Positions 11,145-22,914 of a stretch of 64,000 nucleotides of DNA are shown here, one piece after another. Positions within the stretch are counted from its first letter, which is position 1, and each line of letters opens with the position of its first letter. Source of the DNA: Aralia elata (taxonomy: Eukaryota > Streptophyta > Magnoliopsida > Apiales > Araliaceae); the NCBI GenBank assembly GCA_034770075.1, contig CM068380.1, positions 28,272,005 to 28,336,004 on the forward strand, given 5' to 3'. The notes under the pieces were generated by a model. It was not told the origin of the DNA, did not search any database, and saw nothing but the letters and a program-made list of their open reading frames with translations. A program made the position numbers and the translations under genes.

Positions 11145-12320
11145 GTTTACGAGATGGGTGACCGGCGACGATACCCGGCCCCGACATGACGATCGACCGG
11201 CGACGATAACCGGCGATCACGAGATGGATGACCGGCAACGATAACCGGCTCCGACAGATAACCGACCGGCGACGATAACCGGAGGTTACGAGATGGGTGA
11301 CCGGCGACGATACCCGGCCCCGACATGACGATCGACCGGCGACGATAACCGGCGATCACGAGATGGATGACCGGCGACGATAACCGGCTCCGACAGATAA
11401 GCCGACCGGACGGCGACGATAACCGGAGGTTACGAGATGGGTGACCGGCGACGATACCCGGCCCCGAGACATGACGATTGACCGGCGACGATAACCGGCG
11501 ATCACGAGATGGATGACCGGCGACGATAACCGGCTCCGACAGATAACCGACCGGCGACGATAACCGGGGGTTACGAGATGGGTGACCGGCGACGATACCC
11601 GGCCCCGACATGACGATCGACCGGCGACGATAACCGGCGATCACGAGATGGATGACCGGCGACGATAACCGGCTCCGACAAGATAACCGACCGGCGACGA
11701 TAACCGGGGGTTACGAGATGGGTGACCGGCGACGATACCCGGCCCCGACATGACGATCGACCGGCGACGATAACCGGCGATCACGAGATGGATGACCGGC
11801 GACGATAACCGGCTCCGACAGATAACCGACCGGCGACGATAACCGGAGGTTACGAGATGGGTGACCGGCGACGATACCCGGCCCCGACATGACGATCGAC
11901 CGGCGACGATAACCGGCGATCACGAGATGGATGACCGGCGACGATAACCGGCTCCAACAAGGTAAACCAACCGGCGACGATAACCGGGGGTTACGCGATG
12001 GGTGACCGGCGACGATACCCGGCCCCGACATGACGATCGACCGTCGGCGACGATAACCGGCGATCACGAGATGGGATGACCGGCGACGATAACCGGCTCC
12101 AACAAGGTAACCAACCGGCGACGATAACCGGGGGTTACGCGATGGGTGACCGGCGACGATACCCGGCCCCGACATGACGATCGACCGGCGACGATAACCG
12201 GCGATCACGAGAAGGATGACCGGCGACGATAACCGGCTCCGACAAGATAACCAACCGGCGACGATAACCGGGGGTTACGCGATGGGTGACCGGCGACGAT
12301 ACCCGGCCCCGAACGAGACG
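11145..12320. repeat. Minisatellite, about 35-bp monomer in 139-144-bp higher-order units (Tat copy 1)
   Basis: The core CCGGCGACGATAACCGG recurs about every 35 bp. Four monomer variants form a higher-order unit that starts with GAGATGGGTGACCGG or GCGATGGGTGACCGG at about 11151, 11290, 11434, 11575, 11715, 11854, 11995, 12139 and 12279. The later units have diverged together (GCGATGG, AACAAGG variants), a sign of local amplification. It lies between the antisense genes and the polypurine tract. Tandem repeats in the 3' region are known for the Retand branch of Tat elements. Confidence 0.92.
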
Positions 12321-12539
12321 ATAGATTGAAAGAGTGAACCCAAAGACTAACAAACACGGTCAAGGGGTTGATACATTGACACTCTTACGAATGTCTTGCA
12401 TGCATTGCATCTTATGTTGCATCATAAGCTATATGTGTGAGACATCATGTATACACTGTCATTCTTACACACTGTCATTCATGCATCGAGTGTCTATTCT
12501 TTATCCTGTTCATTTCATTTATCATTTCATAAACATGAT

Positions 12540-12552
12540 AAAGAGGGGCAGC
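12540..12552 (+). other. Polypurine tract (Tat copy 1)
   Basis: AAAGAGGGGCAGC directly precedes the LTR start TGTAGACACCC. The same 13 bases precede the 3' LTR of copy 2. Confidence 0.85.
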
Positions 12553-14686
12553 TGTAGACACCCAAATTTTGCGTTTCCTTCTACTAACCTTGACAGGAGG
12601 GCGAAATCGTCAATTGAACCAGCTTGCAGGAGCAAAGGAGCGGGCACAAGGGGCAAGCGCCCGGCACCGCCGCAATGATTTGGGCAGCCCAAGTCGACGT
12701 GACAGCATGATCGTCCGAGGCAGGCATTTCCGAATGAGGTGGCACGTCTCCCGGAAGTTCCCGGACTGCGGAATACGAGCCTGTCAGCGAAAACCGACGT
12801 TGCGGTACGAAAATCGAGGCGTGGCACGAAAATCGAGAAAGTCAAGCCCGTCAGCCGCGGATAGATCTGCGGCCAAGTGGGTGCGCCAGCACGAAAACCA
12901 GGAAATCAGCACTCAGCAGCTGAGTGCGATGGGAGGCGTGCCAGCTGGCCAGCCGCAGATCCATCTGCGGCCAGCCGCAGATAGATCTGCGGCTGGCTCT
13001 GGCCAGCCTATTTAAGCCAGCTTCGGCAGCATACAGGAGGTTCAGCAGTTTTTGAAAGAGGAAGAAGAAATTCAGCAAGAGCAGCAGCAGCAGAAAATCG
13101 GGAATAGAGAGGAAAAACACCATAAATTTTGCAACAAATAGGAGAGAAAGGAAGATCAAAAGAGAGGGTTTTTACTCTTTGATTTGATTGTAACACACAT
13201 ATTTCTTCTATTCCAATACACAAGTCTACTTCCATTTTGGTATCAATTGCAAGGTGAAATTTCCCTTTATTCTAGCAATTTATCATATCATTTGGGCTAA
13301 AATTAATGTAGTCTTCATGTAATTTATTGTGAAATAATGAATTAGGGATTATTTGCGAGGGTTCCATTGGAACAAAATTCTTCGTAATAACCCGATGATA
13401 TTCACGTTTTGATTTCTTGCTTGTGTATAAGAGATGTATTGGTTGTGGTTCCTTCAATTTGCTATTTAGGATGTCGTGATATTGTTAGAATTTCTGTGTT
13501 GGTTATTTATTGTAATGTTTGATTTGTGAGTACGTAGTAATCGTGGTTGTGAGCCTAGGGAAGCGACCCCGTGGTCCGAATCCGATGACGGACAAATTTT
13601 GACGTATGTATTTAGGAATAATGTAATCCTTCGTTGTGAACATGTAACCGTCGGGCCTTAAAACGACGCTAAGGCGAGAATCGGATTTAAGGCCCCGTCA
13701 TAGTGAAAAGATGGGATTGTATGCGTTTGGGGTTTATTTTGATGGCTTACATGCCCATGAATAACCCCGCGCTTTTTTATTGCTTCATTTGATTTGTGAC
13801 ACCGAAAAAATTGATTTCAAAGCTAAAACCATGAAGACTTTCATAAAATCAATCAAAGTAGGACATTAAAATCACGAGGTTAAAATTTGAGAAATGTTAA
13901 TGAATGTCGATTCCTATCTAACGAGAAAGCTTAAAGAAAAAATCGTTATCCAAAAACAACACACGAAATGATTTTATAAATAATTGACGTTTTATTAAAT
14001 CTTTGTGCATAGGTGAAAGAGATCCTAGAAATTGCCCATCATTTTATGAAAGCAACGTATAGATCTCGATTCCTATTTTGACGAAGGGTTTAAAAAACTC
14101 TTGTTTTGTTAAAACGACACTTAACGAAAATCTCATAGTTTTGATAATTAAAATCAAACCTTTTCTCATAAAGCTTTCTCGTGTATGCCGAAAAGACATT
14201 CCGAAGCATTCTCAAAGTAAAACACGATTTTCCCTAAAATCCAAATGATTCTTTCATACAAACTCACCACAACATTCACATAAGCACACATACACACACA
14301 CGCACGCACACACAACACACACATTTCATGAATTAAAGGATAGGAGAAGCATCAAGATTGCGGTAACAGTGTTTTCACGGAAGTCGAGGGGTGCCTAAAC
14401 ACCTTCCCCTCCACTTAAGCAAGCCCCCGAACTCTATGAATCTCAATTCGCAGACCAAATTAATTCGGAGTCACATATGAGCCAGCGATTTACAAAAGAG
14501 CGAAAACTCGGATGAGTTGGTACATCCATTTCAAATATACCAACTGGCGACTCTGGTTAATTGGCTCATCATAAAAACGATCTTTCAAAACCCCGTCGAC
14601 CTCAATGCCGACCTTTTCCAAAAATCATCTAAACCAAAAGGCTAAAATTGGAAAAGACAGAGAAAGAGAAAAACCCGGCGTCGACA
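12553..14686 (+). repeat. 3' LTR of Tat copy 1 (2134 bp)
   Basis: Starts TGTAGACACCC and ends GGCGTCGACA, the same termini as the LTRs of copy 2. Palindromes of the CCGCAGAT family are at 12855-12872, 12953-12970 and 12975-12992. A TATA-like TATTTAA is at 13009-13015, so transcription probably starts near 13040. A (CA)n-type tract is at about 14282-14325. Near the end, 14545-14555 reads TGGCGACTCTG, identical to the first 11 bases of this family's primer binding site, although it lies inside the LTR. Confidence 0.9.
13009..13015 (+). promoter_or_regulatory. Putative TATA box of Tat LTR
   Basis: TATTTAA lies 17 bp after the last palindrome and before a C/A-rich likely start region. In copy 2 the same place reads TATTTCA in both LTRs, a weaker match. 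Confidence 0.5.
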
Positions 14687-15285
14687 AACAGTTTATTGAT
14701 GCTAGTCTAGGCCAATTGTTTCGGCTAGACGGATGTTGGAATGATTTATCGAATGTTTTTGAGCCAGTATGAAAACCCCTGATAAAAAGGGGTAATTTTG
14801 TCGGGAAAATCCGACCATGCGCGCGGATGTATAGAATATTTTGCAGTATTTATGATTGTTAAAATTTCTAGAGGTTTACAGTGAAAATATCTGTTAAATC
14901 TCGAGATGGGCTCACGATCTTTATGACCACTCAGCATGATTTGAAAAGTTTTTAAAGAAATTTCTTTTATTTTCTATTTGTTCAAGCTGCTTCACAATTA
15001 TTGAACAATTGTTGAAGACTCCTGAAAAATATTTCACTATTTTGGAAGTTGAAAGTTTAGAAGATGTGAACTTCTTAGAGAAGAATGACTATAGAATGTG
15101 ACGAATAAAGAGAAATCTTTAAAGGAAAGAGTTTAGTTGTTATTAAAGTGAGAATATAAAGGTTGATTTGAAAACCTAGTTTGGTGAATAAGATGATTGA
15201 TTTGAAAACCTAGTTTTGATCAATAGAGTGAGCAGCAAAAAAATTAGTATGCTATAATTTCGAGGACGAAATTCTTAGAAGAAGG
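14687..15285 (+). other. 3' untranslated tail of Tekay-1 (interrupted by Tat copy 1)
   Basis: No protein frame of note. At 15259-15285 it ends in CGAGGACGAAATTCTTAG and AAGAAGG. The phrase ATTTCGAGGACGAAATT just before the 3' LTR is typical of Tekay/Del chromoviruses. Tat copy 1 abuts this segment on the left, so the integrase end of Tekay-1 lies beyond it, outside the window. Confidence 0.65.
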
Positions 15286-16019
15286 TGTGAATGTAATATC
15301 TCAGATATTTCAAAAATTTAACATAAGAATTTAATAAATAAAATTCTTATTAAGGGATGAAGTAGATTTGGACATATATATATGTGTTTCATATAATGTG
15401 AAGTATGTGATTTTGTGTAATAGATTAAATGTGTATATATAGATGTGAAATATATACATATATTGGGTAAAATTAATTAATTAATTAATATTTATTGATT
15501 GAGATTAAATTGAAATTATATTATGAAATAATATAATTTGAATATTGAGCCTTAGACGATGATAGAATTATTATGAACTAAATTTTCATGTATGAGTTAA
15601 TTAATTCACTTAGTTAAAATTAGTGAATTAATGTATGTACTTTGTTCTAATAAAATGAAGTTTATATGGATAATATTTTGTGTAAGTGTGATGAGTAAAT
15701 AAATATATGTGATATATATTTATTTGCTAGTATGTGTGTTATGTATTTGCTAGTAAGAAATTAATCTAGGTTGCAAGCCCAATGTATAAAATAGTTGTGG
15801 AGAATTTAGTTGGCCCAAATTTTGGTCTAACTTTATATGAGAAAAGTCCAAAGAATTATAGTGTCAAGCCCAAATTTTAAAGAATTAAGATGGCCCAAGT
15901 TATTTAATTAAAAACTTGTGACAAGTCCAATGAAGAAGCCCAATGAGAATTTAATTTAGTAGCCCAAAATAATGGGACATGTGTTAGTAACTATGGTTAG
16001 GAACTAACCATGTTTGAGT

Positions 16020-16440
16020 TAAATGTAGAAAATTGTGAGAAATGATTATTTTATCCAAGAGAAAGTGATTAATGACTCATGTGTCCTAAGAAGGAAATTG
16101 CTAGGAAGTTTCCTAGTAATTGGAGAATGACTATTTTGTCCCAAAAGAAAAGTATTAATGACCATGGTATCCTTGAAGGAAATTTCTAGGAAATTTCCTA
16201 ATAATGTAGGAAAGACTATTTTGTCCTTAGAGAAAATTATTAAAGATCATTATGTCCTAAGAGGAAATTGCTAGAAAGTTTCCTAGTAATGGAGGAATGA
16301 CAATTTTATCCTTGAAGAAAATTGCTTATGACCATTGTGTCCTAAGAGAAAATTTTTAGAAAATTTCCTTGAGATGTTTTAAAGACCATTATGCCCTTCC
16401 CTATCAATGGTTGATGACCATTTTGCCCTTGATGTTTCTT
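16020..16440. repeat. Roughly 85-bp degenerate tandem repeat in Tekay-1 LTR
   Basis: Four to five diverged units, each with a stretch like GACTATTTTGTCC, then TGTCCTAAGAGGAAATT and a small palindrome of the type AGGAAGTTTCCT. Copies of the palindrome lie near 16100, 16186, 16272 and 16360. Confidence 0.7.
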
Positions 16441-17662
16441 ATGTAATTGAGCCTAATAACACAAATTTTTAGCACTCTTCTCTCATTATACTCCCTCCCG
16501 TAGCCTTAATTTCAGAAAAGAAAGAGAGAGAAAGAGAGAAGAGAATAATAAAGGAAGCCATGGAAGGAGAGGAGAAAACAAGCTAGTAGTTGAGGTATAT
16601 CAAAACCCTAAGTTAATACCTTGATGTTTATGTATAAATTTATGTTTTTATAAGATTTATGGGGTAAGATCATGATTAAACTTACTAGTAATGGTTTAGC
16701 AATGGATTAGCAAGAATCCAACAAAAGAATTCAAGAAAAGAAAAGAAATGAAAGAAGAACAAAAATAGTTTTTAAGCTCAAAAGTCCTAAATTTCAGTCC
16801 ACTTTGGACTTTTACCATTTGAAATCTATAATTTCTTTTTGTGATCCGTCAAAGAGTGGTGTTAGATCTATGAGTTATCTGATGAACTCAAGTGGAATTA
16901 ATAAAAAATATTAAACGGATCAACCGTGGTGTAATTTTTAGTAAAACAGTTCCTGCTGCAAAAATCTGGAAAACCCTTAAAAGTTTCCTGGCAAGTTTCT
17001 TTCGTGGGCTGTTTCATCCACTTTTGTTACTCTAAAAATTCTGGTCTTTTGTGGTGTGTTAGTATATCAAGTTAACTAGATGCTGTCCAAAGATGAGAAT
17101 TTTTTGATGTCCTGAGAGGGAGTTATGGCTTTTATAAGAAAATACAATTTTAAAAGTAAACTACTATAACGCAGCGAATACAACCCAGACAATTGTGAAA
17201 ATTTAACTGGGATCAGTATATGGTAACATGAGTCTACCATATAAATTTCATAATTTTTGAACAAACGGATAATTTATGATAAATGTAGCCATTTTGGACT
17301 GTTTTAGCCTATTTAAAAATAGGAAACGAAATTGAAAAATTGTAAACAAATTATTTTGTAACTAAAATACCATATGCTGATATTCCCCAGAAGATATAAA
17401 AATAATAAGATATTTTGGTATTTTTCATATCTTTAATCAAGTTAAGAATAAATGAGAAAATTAAGTTATGTTAAGTTAAAAAATGTGTTAATGTGATTTT
17501 ATTGCTTAATGACCTTTAATATGATATATTAAGATTTTATATGGGTAATTTGGTCATTTTTAATTAAATATTATGTGTATGACCAAATATGTATGTTATC
17601 TAAATTAAATAGTAAGGATAAACAATTAAATTAAATTGTTCATGAGTCTAATAAATGATTCA

Positions 17663-18070
17663 AATATTATTAAATAATTAATAATATTAGATTAAATTAT
17701 TATAGATGATTAAAATATTATTAAATGATTAATAATATTTGTAATGATTAAGACAGTAATAATTGATATTAAGTGATCAAAATATTATTAAAGGGTTAAT
17801 AATATTTGAAAGTGAATTAAAATATTATTGAATAATTAATAATATTAGAAAGTGAATAAAATATTATTAAACGATTAATAATATTAAGAAGTAATTTTGA
17901 ATATTATTTAATGATTAATAATATTAAAGTGTGGTTAGAATATTATTAAATGATTAATAATAGTTCTAAGTGCCTAAGATATTATTAAAATATTATTAAA
18001 TGATTAATAATATTAGACGAGAGTTTTAAGATGTTGATTAAGTGATTGAAATATTATCAAAGGACGATAA
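17663..18070. repeat. Array of 26-bp AT palindromes in Tekay-1 LTR
   Basis: Eight to nine copies of arm AATATTATTAA, four variable bases, arm TTAATAATATT. Clear copies: 17663-17688 (centre ATAA), 17714-17739 (ATGA), 17781-17806 (AGGG), 17860-17885 (ACGA) and 17989-18014 (ATGA). Others have one or two arm changes. Spacing varies from about 40 to 67 bp. Confidence 0.88.
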
Positions 18071-18750
18071 TAATATTGATGGTTTAAGGTGTTATCTAAC
18101 ATTTGATTATGTGGCTAAATGTTAGATGATTTATTTATAGAAGTAGCAGTATTATATGGTATGATATGATATGCTGATTGAAAGATCAATCTTATAAATG
18201 ATAGGTCTTTCATAAGAGATTAAATTAGATTGCGTAACAGTAATCGACGGACAAGGCAAGTTCTTAATCCTAAACTTCTTACGTTATTGCAAGTTTCCTA
18301 ACTCAAACTTGAGTTAATATTTTCAAGCATGTTAGTGGTTTAATTATTGTCAATTATTCCACCTCAATGAAATTTATTGTTAATCGCACTTAGTGCAAGT
18401 TGCATATGTTTACCTGGTATGAAAGGCTGATCACCTTGATTACCAAATTTGTTCATGGTCAATGTTGGCCACTCAGCGTTATTGATTCAGTTATTCATTT
18501 ATTGAAATTTGATTATCGTTCTTTCACAATTATTATATATTGTTGAAAATTCGAAAGCCTATTCTTTTTCAATCATGATATATATTTCTTGTATTTAAAC
18601 TTGCTGAGCAAAGTAGTTGCTCACTCTTGCTATATCATGATAATATTTCAGTTAAGCTCAAGTGCTTCAGGAAGGACAAAGACAAGAGGAAAAGTTCAAG
18701 AGTAACTTAATATGCGTTAACTATTAAGATATCTTATGAAAATGATTATG

Positions 18751-18755
18751 TAAAC
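18751..18755. other. Target site duplication of Tat copy 2, left (TAAAC)
   Basis: TAAAC directly before TGTAGACACCC, repeated at 37168-37172 directly after GTCGACA. It proves an insertion by integrase with a 5-bp stagger. Confidence 0.93.
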
Positions 18756-20514
18756 TGTAGACACCCAAATTTTGCACATCGTATACTAACCCGTGACAGG
18801 AGGGAAAATTTGTCCATTGAGCCGGCCTACGAGAGCGAAGGATAGGCGCAAGTACGAACACTCGACGCCACCGCGACGATTTGCAAATCAAAACCGACAT
18901 GACAACAAGGCTGTCTGAAATGAGCATTCCCGAAAGGTGTGGCACGTCTCCTAGTAATTCCCGGACTGTAAAATACAAGCCTGTCGGCAAAACCCGACTT
19001 CACGACACGAGAATCGAGGCATAGCACGAAAATCGAGAAAGTCAAACCAGCCAGCCGCGGATTGATCTGCGGCCAATAAGTGCGTATTTTGAAAATACGG
19101 AACTCGAAACACGGAAACCGAAAACCAGCTGAGTGGATGGGGGGCGGCCAGCCAACCGCAGATCCATCTGCGGCTGCCTTTGGCAGCCTATTTCAGCTCA
19201 TTCCTTCATTCAGCATACAGGGAATTTGGCAGCGGAAGAAAAGGGAGAGAGAGCAGCTCGAAAAATAGGAAGAAAACAACAGAAATTTGTAAGAAAATAG
19301 AGAGAAAAGAGAGAAAAAAGTGAGGAATTATATCTTTTGTGTAAGATTATATATCATATATTTTTTACTCTACTCAATATACAAATTCATACACATTGTG
19401 AGGATTATTCGCAAGGTGAAAAATAGCAATTTTTGTATATCATTTTGTTAATCTTTTTGTCAATTGGGTTATGTAAAATGTAGTTTTTTCTTGTATATTG
19501 TTGTGGATACATGGATTAGGGACCATTAGTGAGGGTTCCCACGGAACGAAATGCTTCCTAATGACCCGAAGATATCCATTTAGCGAATTAATTTAGCTTG
19601 TTGTGATGATTTATTGTGCCTAGTTGGTTTAGATTGCCATTTTAGGATATTGTGTTTGTTTGGCCATTTTGGATGTGAGCCTAGGAACGCGACCCCGGGG
19701 TCCAAATCCGATGATGGACGTCTTTTGGTGTAGGTAGTAGGAGCGATATAGTTTTCATTGTAAGTATGTAATCGTCGGGCCTTAAAATGACGCCAAGGCG
19801 AGAATCGTGTTTAAGGCCCTGTCATAGTGAAAATATGTGATTGTGGGCGTTCGGGGTTATTTTGATGGCTTACATGCCCATGAATAACCTCCTACGCATT
19901 ATAATGTTTGATTTGAATTGCAACACCAAAAAAAGGATGTCAAGGCTAAACGATGAAGATTTTCATAAAATCAATCAAACTAGGTTATTAGCATCACGAG
20001 GATAAGAAATTGGAAGTGCTAATGAATGTCGATTTTTATTTAACCAGAAGGCAAAAGAAAGATTGTGTTCAAACATCACAAAAAAGGGTTTTACGAATAT
20101 AAATGACGTTTATTTAAATCATTGTGCATAGGGTTAAAGAGATCCTAGAAGTTGCCCATCATTTTACTTACGAAAGCAACGTATAGGTCTCGATTCCTAT
20201 TTTGACGAAGGTTTAAAAACTCTTATTTTGCCAAAACGACACCTAATCCCATGGCTTTTGACAATTAAAATCAAACTTTTCTCATAAAGAATAAAGCTTT
20301 CTCGTAGAAGCCGAAGGACATTCTAAAGCACTCTCAAAACACGATTTTCCACAAAAAACCCCAAATGATTCTTTCATATAAACTCACCACAACATTCATA
20401 TAAGCACACACACACACACATTAATGCCGACCTTTTCCAAAAATCATCTAATGAGAAGGCTAAAATTGGAAAGGATAAACATCGCAACGGAAGTGATCCC
20501 TCCCGGCGTCGACA
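18756..20514 (+). repeat. 5' LTR of Tat copy 2 (1759 bp)
   Basis: Termini TGTAGACACCC and GGCGTCGACA. It lacks about 295 bp near its 3' end compared with the 3' LTR; the break joins a CA repeat (about 20408-20421) to TTAATGCCGACC. Palindromes lie at 19055-19072 (arm CCGCGGAT, centre TG) and 19156-19173 (centre CC). The TATA-like site reads TATTTCA near 19190. Confidence 0.95.
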
Positions 20515-20516
20515 GC

Positions 20517-20534
20517 TGGCGACTCTGCTGGGGA
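20517..20534 (+). other. Primer binding site (Tat copy 2)
   Basis: TGGCGACTCTGCTGGGGA lies 2 bp after the LTR. Its complement ends GAGTCGCCA, as in plant tRNA-Arg, the primer usual for Tat/Ogre elements. The exact isoacceptor was not checked. Confidence 0.8.
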
Positions 20535-21308
20535 CTATTAGAGGGCTTAAGCCGCGTTCAAATCTTGATGCTATCCTATCCTTTAAAAATTCATGAATAT
20601 GTGTGTGAATGCGATATTTTGATTTTTTTTACTTTTTGTTGTGTGAATGTGTGTTTTGTCCAAAAAATGAATAATTGAATGGAATTGCTTTACTTTAAAG
20701 TAATCATTTGCATACGGTGAGGACGATGAATGTGAATGTATGTTGAGAGTGTACCTCCTCTTGAGGCGAACCTGTCGGTTGCTTATTACTAGACTCGAAG
20801 GGGCTGCTCCCTGCAGATGGCTCAGGAAACGCACCACCCAAATTCGCTCCAATCGAAAGGATTCAGACGAGTAGATTGCGAAGATTTGGGGACCTTCATG
20901 CCGAAAAGCCCGCGAGAGTAACCTTAGGATAGGTCAGCCTCAGATTAACCCAGCGCAGGAAAAGTCTCTTCATGCCCTTTTACATTCGCGCATATAAATG
21001 TCATAGTCCCATTCAATATTCATATATGCCTCCCCTCTTGTCAAAAGAAATTACTAACCTCTATGTTTTGCAGGGAACAGTTGGGGAAGCATAATAAGTC
21101 GAGTCTAGCATTTATTATTGCAATAAGGGATCGCTAACATGTTATTTTGCAGAGAAAGATTAAACAACCCAAAAGCACAAAAATTTACCGCTTTAGCATG
21201 CATCCACGTCTTTCATTTCCCAAAGATTAAACTCCAAACCGTTGTTTCTGCAGGATTGCTCCTCAAACACGTTTGCAGTCTAAAAGGGCCCAGGACTCTA
21301 CATCTGAA
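20535..21308 (+). other. Leader of Tat copy 2
   Basis: Untranslated stretch of about 770 bp without a convincing frame. It has three TTTTGCAG/TTTCTGCAG sites (near 21066, 21144 and 21246) that resemble 3' splice sites. A leader intron is possible but not shown. Confidence 0.5.
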
Positions 21309-22914
21309 ATGGTTGATCTTCCACCTACTAATCCTGGTTCCATATCTCGTGAGGAATTTGATGATTTTAAGAAATAGATGTTGGAAATGGCCATGATGCT
21401 GAAGGAACAACTGCTACCTAGACATGATCCACCTAAAGAGGATCCACCCCAACCTAAGGGCGAGCTAATCATCCCAAAGGTCGTTCCTGCACCTGACAGG
21501 ACAATAATCACGATTCCGGAGGAGGGAGATACTGATGACCTTCGAAGGAAAATGAAGCAGATGGAAGAGACCATCCAATCTCTAAAAGGCATAGGTTCCC
21601 TAGGCAGGGTTAATTATTCAGATCTGTGTGTCTTCCCCGGAACCAGATATCCGGAGAAGTTTAAAATCCCCGAATTTAAGAAATACAATGGGAAGGGGGA
21701 TCCTTATACACATCTGAAAATATACATTGGGGAGCTTGGATCTTATGCAGAAGACGAAGGTCTAAGGATGCAATTATTCCAAAAGAGCCTGACGGGAGAA
21801 GCAAGAATCTGGTATACCCGTCTTGATAATGCCCGGATCCACAATTGGGAGGAGTTGGCCCACACCTTCTTAACACAATATAGCTTCCAGGCACAAATAG
21901 CCCCTGATAGATATCAAATGACAAAAATTAAGAAGCAACCAAAGGAATCTTTCAGGGATTATGCACAGCGATGGAGGGGTATGGTTGCACAGGTGAATCC
22001 CCCAATGAGCGAGTCGGAGATGGTGATGACCTTCGTGGATATTCAAGAGGCACCTTATTATGAGCGGGTTATATCGGGGATTGGAAGACCTTTTACCGAG
22101 ATGATAAAACACAGAGAAATGATGGATATGGGTTTGAAGTCTGGTAAGATTCGGGATTTCACGGCTTTGGAAACAGCTGCGGAACAAATCCAAAGTGGAA
22201 ACTATGGCAGCACTTCCCGTAGGGTCCAGAAGAAAAAGGAGGAAGATGTTTCCCTCATCCTGCAGGGATCATCTAGAAAGGCGGAGAACAATCCTCCAGC
22301 ACAGATACAGAGAGTGGGGCCATCCCGACAGCCTAACTTCACTGATCAGAGGACGCACGGGCGAAGGAGATTCGAGACCACGAAAAATCGAGTAGTCACC
22401 CCGCTCGGGGATCCTCTTGAACGGATTCTGGCGGTATTGATAGCCCAGAGGAAAATAGTCGATTTGGCACCCCCAAGTGACCCGAAGGGAAGAAGATTTG
22501 ACCCAAGCAAATAATGCGCATACCACTCAGGTTCCCCTGGTCATGATACGCAGGAATGTTGGACGCTGAAGCACAAAATTCAGAACTTGATTGATAGTGG
22601 GGAAATTGTGGTGGAACAGCCAGACTCCCCAAATGTTAAAGTCAATCCCCTGCCTAGGCATGATGGAGGGGGGGTCAATGTGGCGTAAGCCAGTGAAGCC
22701 GAGGGGCCGTCAAGGCTGAATTATGTAAAGAAAATTGATGAAATGATCAACATGATAAGTGATCACGAGAGTATACGTGGAGTGCCAATTAGGTTGGCGG
22801 GTGTAAGCAGAAATATCATAGAGGGGCCTGTCAAGTTATCGGCTCCGAAACTCCTCACCCTTACAGCGAGACCGCAAATCCCTGTCCAAAGTCTGAAAAC
22901 GGTACCATGGAATT
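21309..22914 (+). pseudogene. gag: gag (Tat copy 2), three in-frame stops
   Basis: Most upstream clear ATG at 21309 (MVDLPPTNPGSISREEFDD). The same frame extends further upstream without ATG, so an earlier start by splicing is possible. A TAG at 21375 breaks it after 22 codons. The main open stretch is 21378-22511: a capsid-type domain with RYPEKFKIPEFKKYNG, GEARIWYTRLD, LTQYSFQAQ and FRDYAQRWRGM, as in the retrotransposon Gag family. TAA at 22512 sits just before the CAYHSGSPGHDTQECW zinc-knuckle-like motif; a third stop is at 22686. A run of eight G at 22917-22924 shifts the frame into the protease part. Confidence 0.9.

Larger units (their letters stand above)
1..14686 (+). mobile_element. 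Tat copy 1: Ty3/Gypsy Tat-lineage LTR retrotransposon, 5' end outside window
   Basis: The window opens inside gag, and gag, protease, reverse transcriptase, RNase H, archaeal-type RNase H and integrase follow in order to 6081. Two genes on the opposite strand lie at 6601-10381, then a palindrome cluster, a minisatellite, a polypurine tract and the 3' LTR ending at 14686. The layout matches complete Tat copy 2 at 18756-37167 segment by segment. By that comparison about 3.2 kb (5' LTR, leader, gag start) lies upstream of the window. Gag-pol is broken by many frameshifts. The element sits in the 3' untranslated part of Tekay-1. Its target duplication cannot be checked because the left end is missing. 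Confidence 0.93.
15286..18755 (+). repeat. 3' LTR of Tekay-1, left part
   Basis: Starts TGTGAATGTAATATC after a purine tract and runs to 18755, where Tat copy 2 interrupts it. The remaining 186 bp are at 37173-37358, giving an LTR of about 3.66 kb, long for this lineage. The 3' part, with CTGAGCAAAGTAGTTGCTCACTC near 18605 and GATTGAAAGATCAATC near 18177, is also found on the minus strand in the LTR at 59717-63246. It contains two internal repeat arrays listed separately. AT-rich, no coding content. Confidence 0.8.

Noticed and set aside
11147..12208. Minus-strand frames of 165 codons with repeating arginine-rich protein
   Set aside because: They run through the minisatellite. A 35-bp monomer is not a multiple of three and lacks stops in several frames, so long frames arise passively.
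15286..18755. Host gene or promoter in the AT-rich 3.5-kb stretch
   Set aside because: No long frame, and the segment aligns with the minus-strand LTR at 59717-63246, so it is an LTR.
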